From positions 492,756 to 537,229 of the forward strand of contig NW_006920412.1 in NCBI RefSeq assembly GCF_000344685.1: a stretch of 44,474 nt of DNA, read 5' to 3'. Below the pieces are notes generated by a model. That model was not told the DNA's origin. It searched no databases and worked only from the letters and a program-made list of their open reading frames with translations. A program made the translations under genes and the position numbers. Of the stretch, positions 44,366 through 44,474 are shown one piece after another (position 1 is the stretch's first letter; each line of letters begins with the position of its first letter). The DNA is from Gloeophyllum trabeum ATCC 11539 (taxonomy: Eukaryota; Basidiomycota; Agaricomycetes; Gloeophyllales; Gloeophyllaceae).

Positions 44366-44474
44366 CCGTACGTATCATAAGGCAGTTCCATTAAGTTTCC
44401 TAATTTTCGTTAGTGAAGTGCAGTTGACTAGACCTGACTCCAACGAAGTCGGGAGTCGTTACCACCCTTTCCTC

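Noticed and set aside
1..44474. CRISPR arrays, bacterial operons, rRNA genes
   Set aside because: None seen. The introns, tRNA structure and protein families are eukaryotic and no regularly spaced repeat array exists.

Overview
The window looks like nuclear DNA of an agaricomycete (basidiomycete) fungus. It has many 45-60 bp GT..AG introns, fungal housekeeping proteins, an RNase-H/zinc-knuckle retroelement tail typical of these genomes, and a nuclear initiator tRNA gene. A 720-bp run of N marks a scaffold gap.

The window has two parts. Positions 1 to about 26,300 are repeat-rich and accessory. This part holds broken genes (a repeat-associated gene at the left edge, a decayed choline-transporter-like gene), three copies of an unrecognised 160-175 residue protein family (a fourth lies at 37 kb), and initiator-tRNA-Met genes plus relics. 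It also holds small DNA transposons whose inverted ends and target duplications can be read directly, solo-LTR-like elements, and a three-gene cassette at 13.1-20.1 kb framed by matching 13-base inverted ends. Around the N gap there is a 316-bp exact duplication that is probably an assembly artefact.

Positions 26,800 to 40,750 are an ordinary gene-dense block. COG6 (Golgi tether), the pyruvate dehydrogenase E1-alpha subunit and an ARMC8/GID5-type armadillo protein lie head to tail on the minus strand. A TMEM163-like membrane protein with a remarkable cysteine-rich tail diverges from the armadillo gene across 169 bp. Then come the fourth copy of the unknown family (minus strand, frameshifted), a small hypothetical gene and a GT8-type glycosyltransferase. 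A multi-exon gene with a probable nonsense codon and a second copy of the solo LTR end the window.

Exon models were built by hand from GT/AG sites, reading-frame phase and family resemblance. Those for COG6, PDH E1-alpha, GT8, the TMEM163-like gene, cassette genes A and C, and the 41.4-kb gene keep phase at every junction. The armadillo gene and cassette gene B are outlined less exactly. No database search was possible, so family names rest on recognised motifs.
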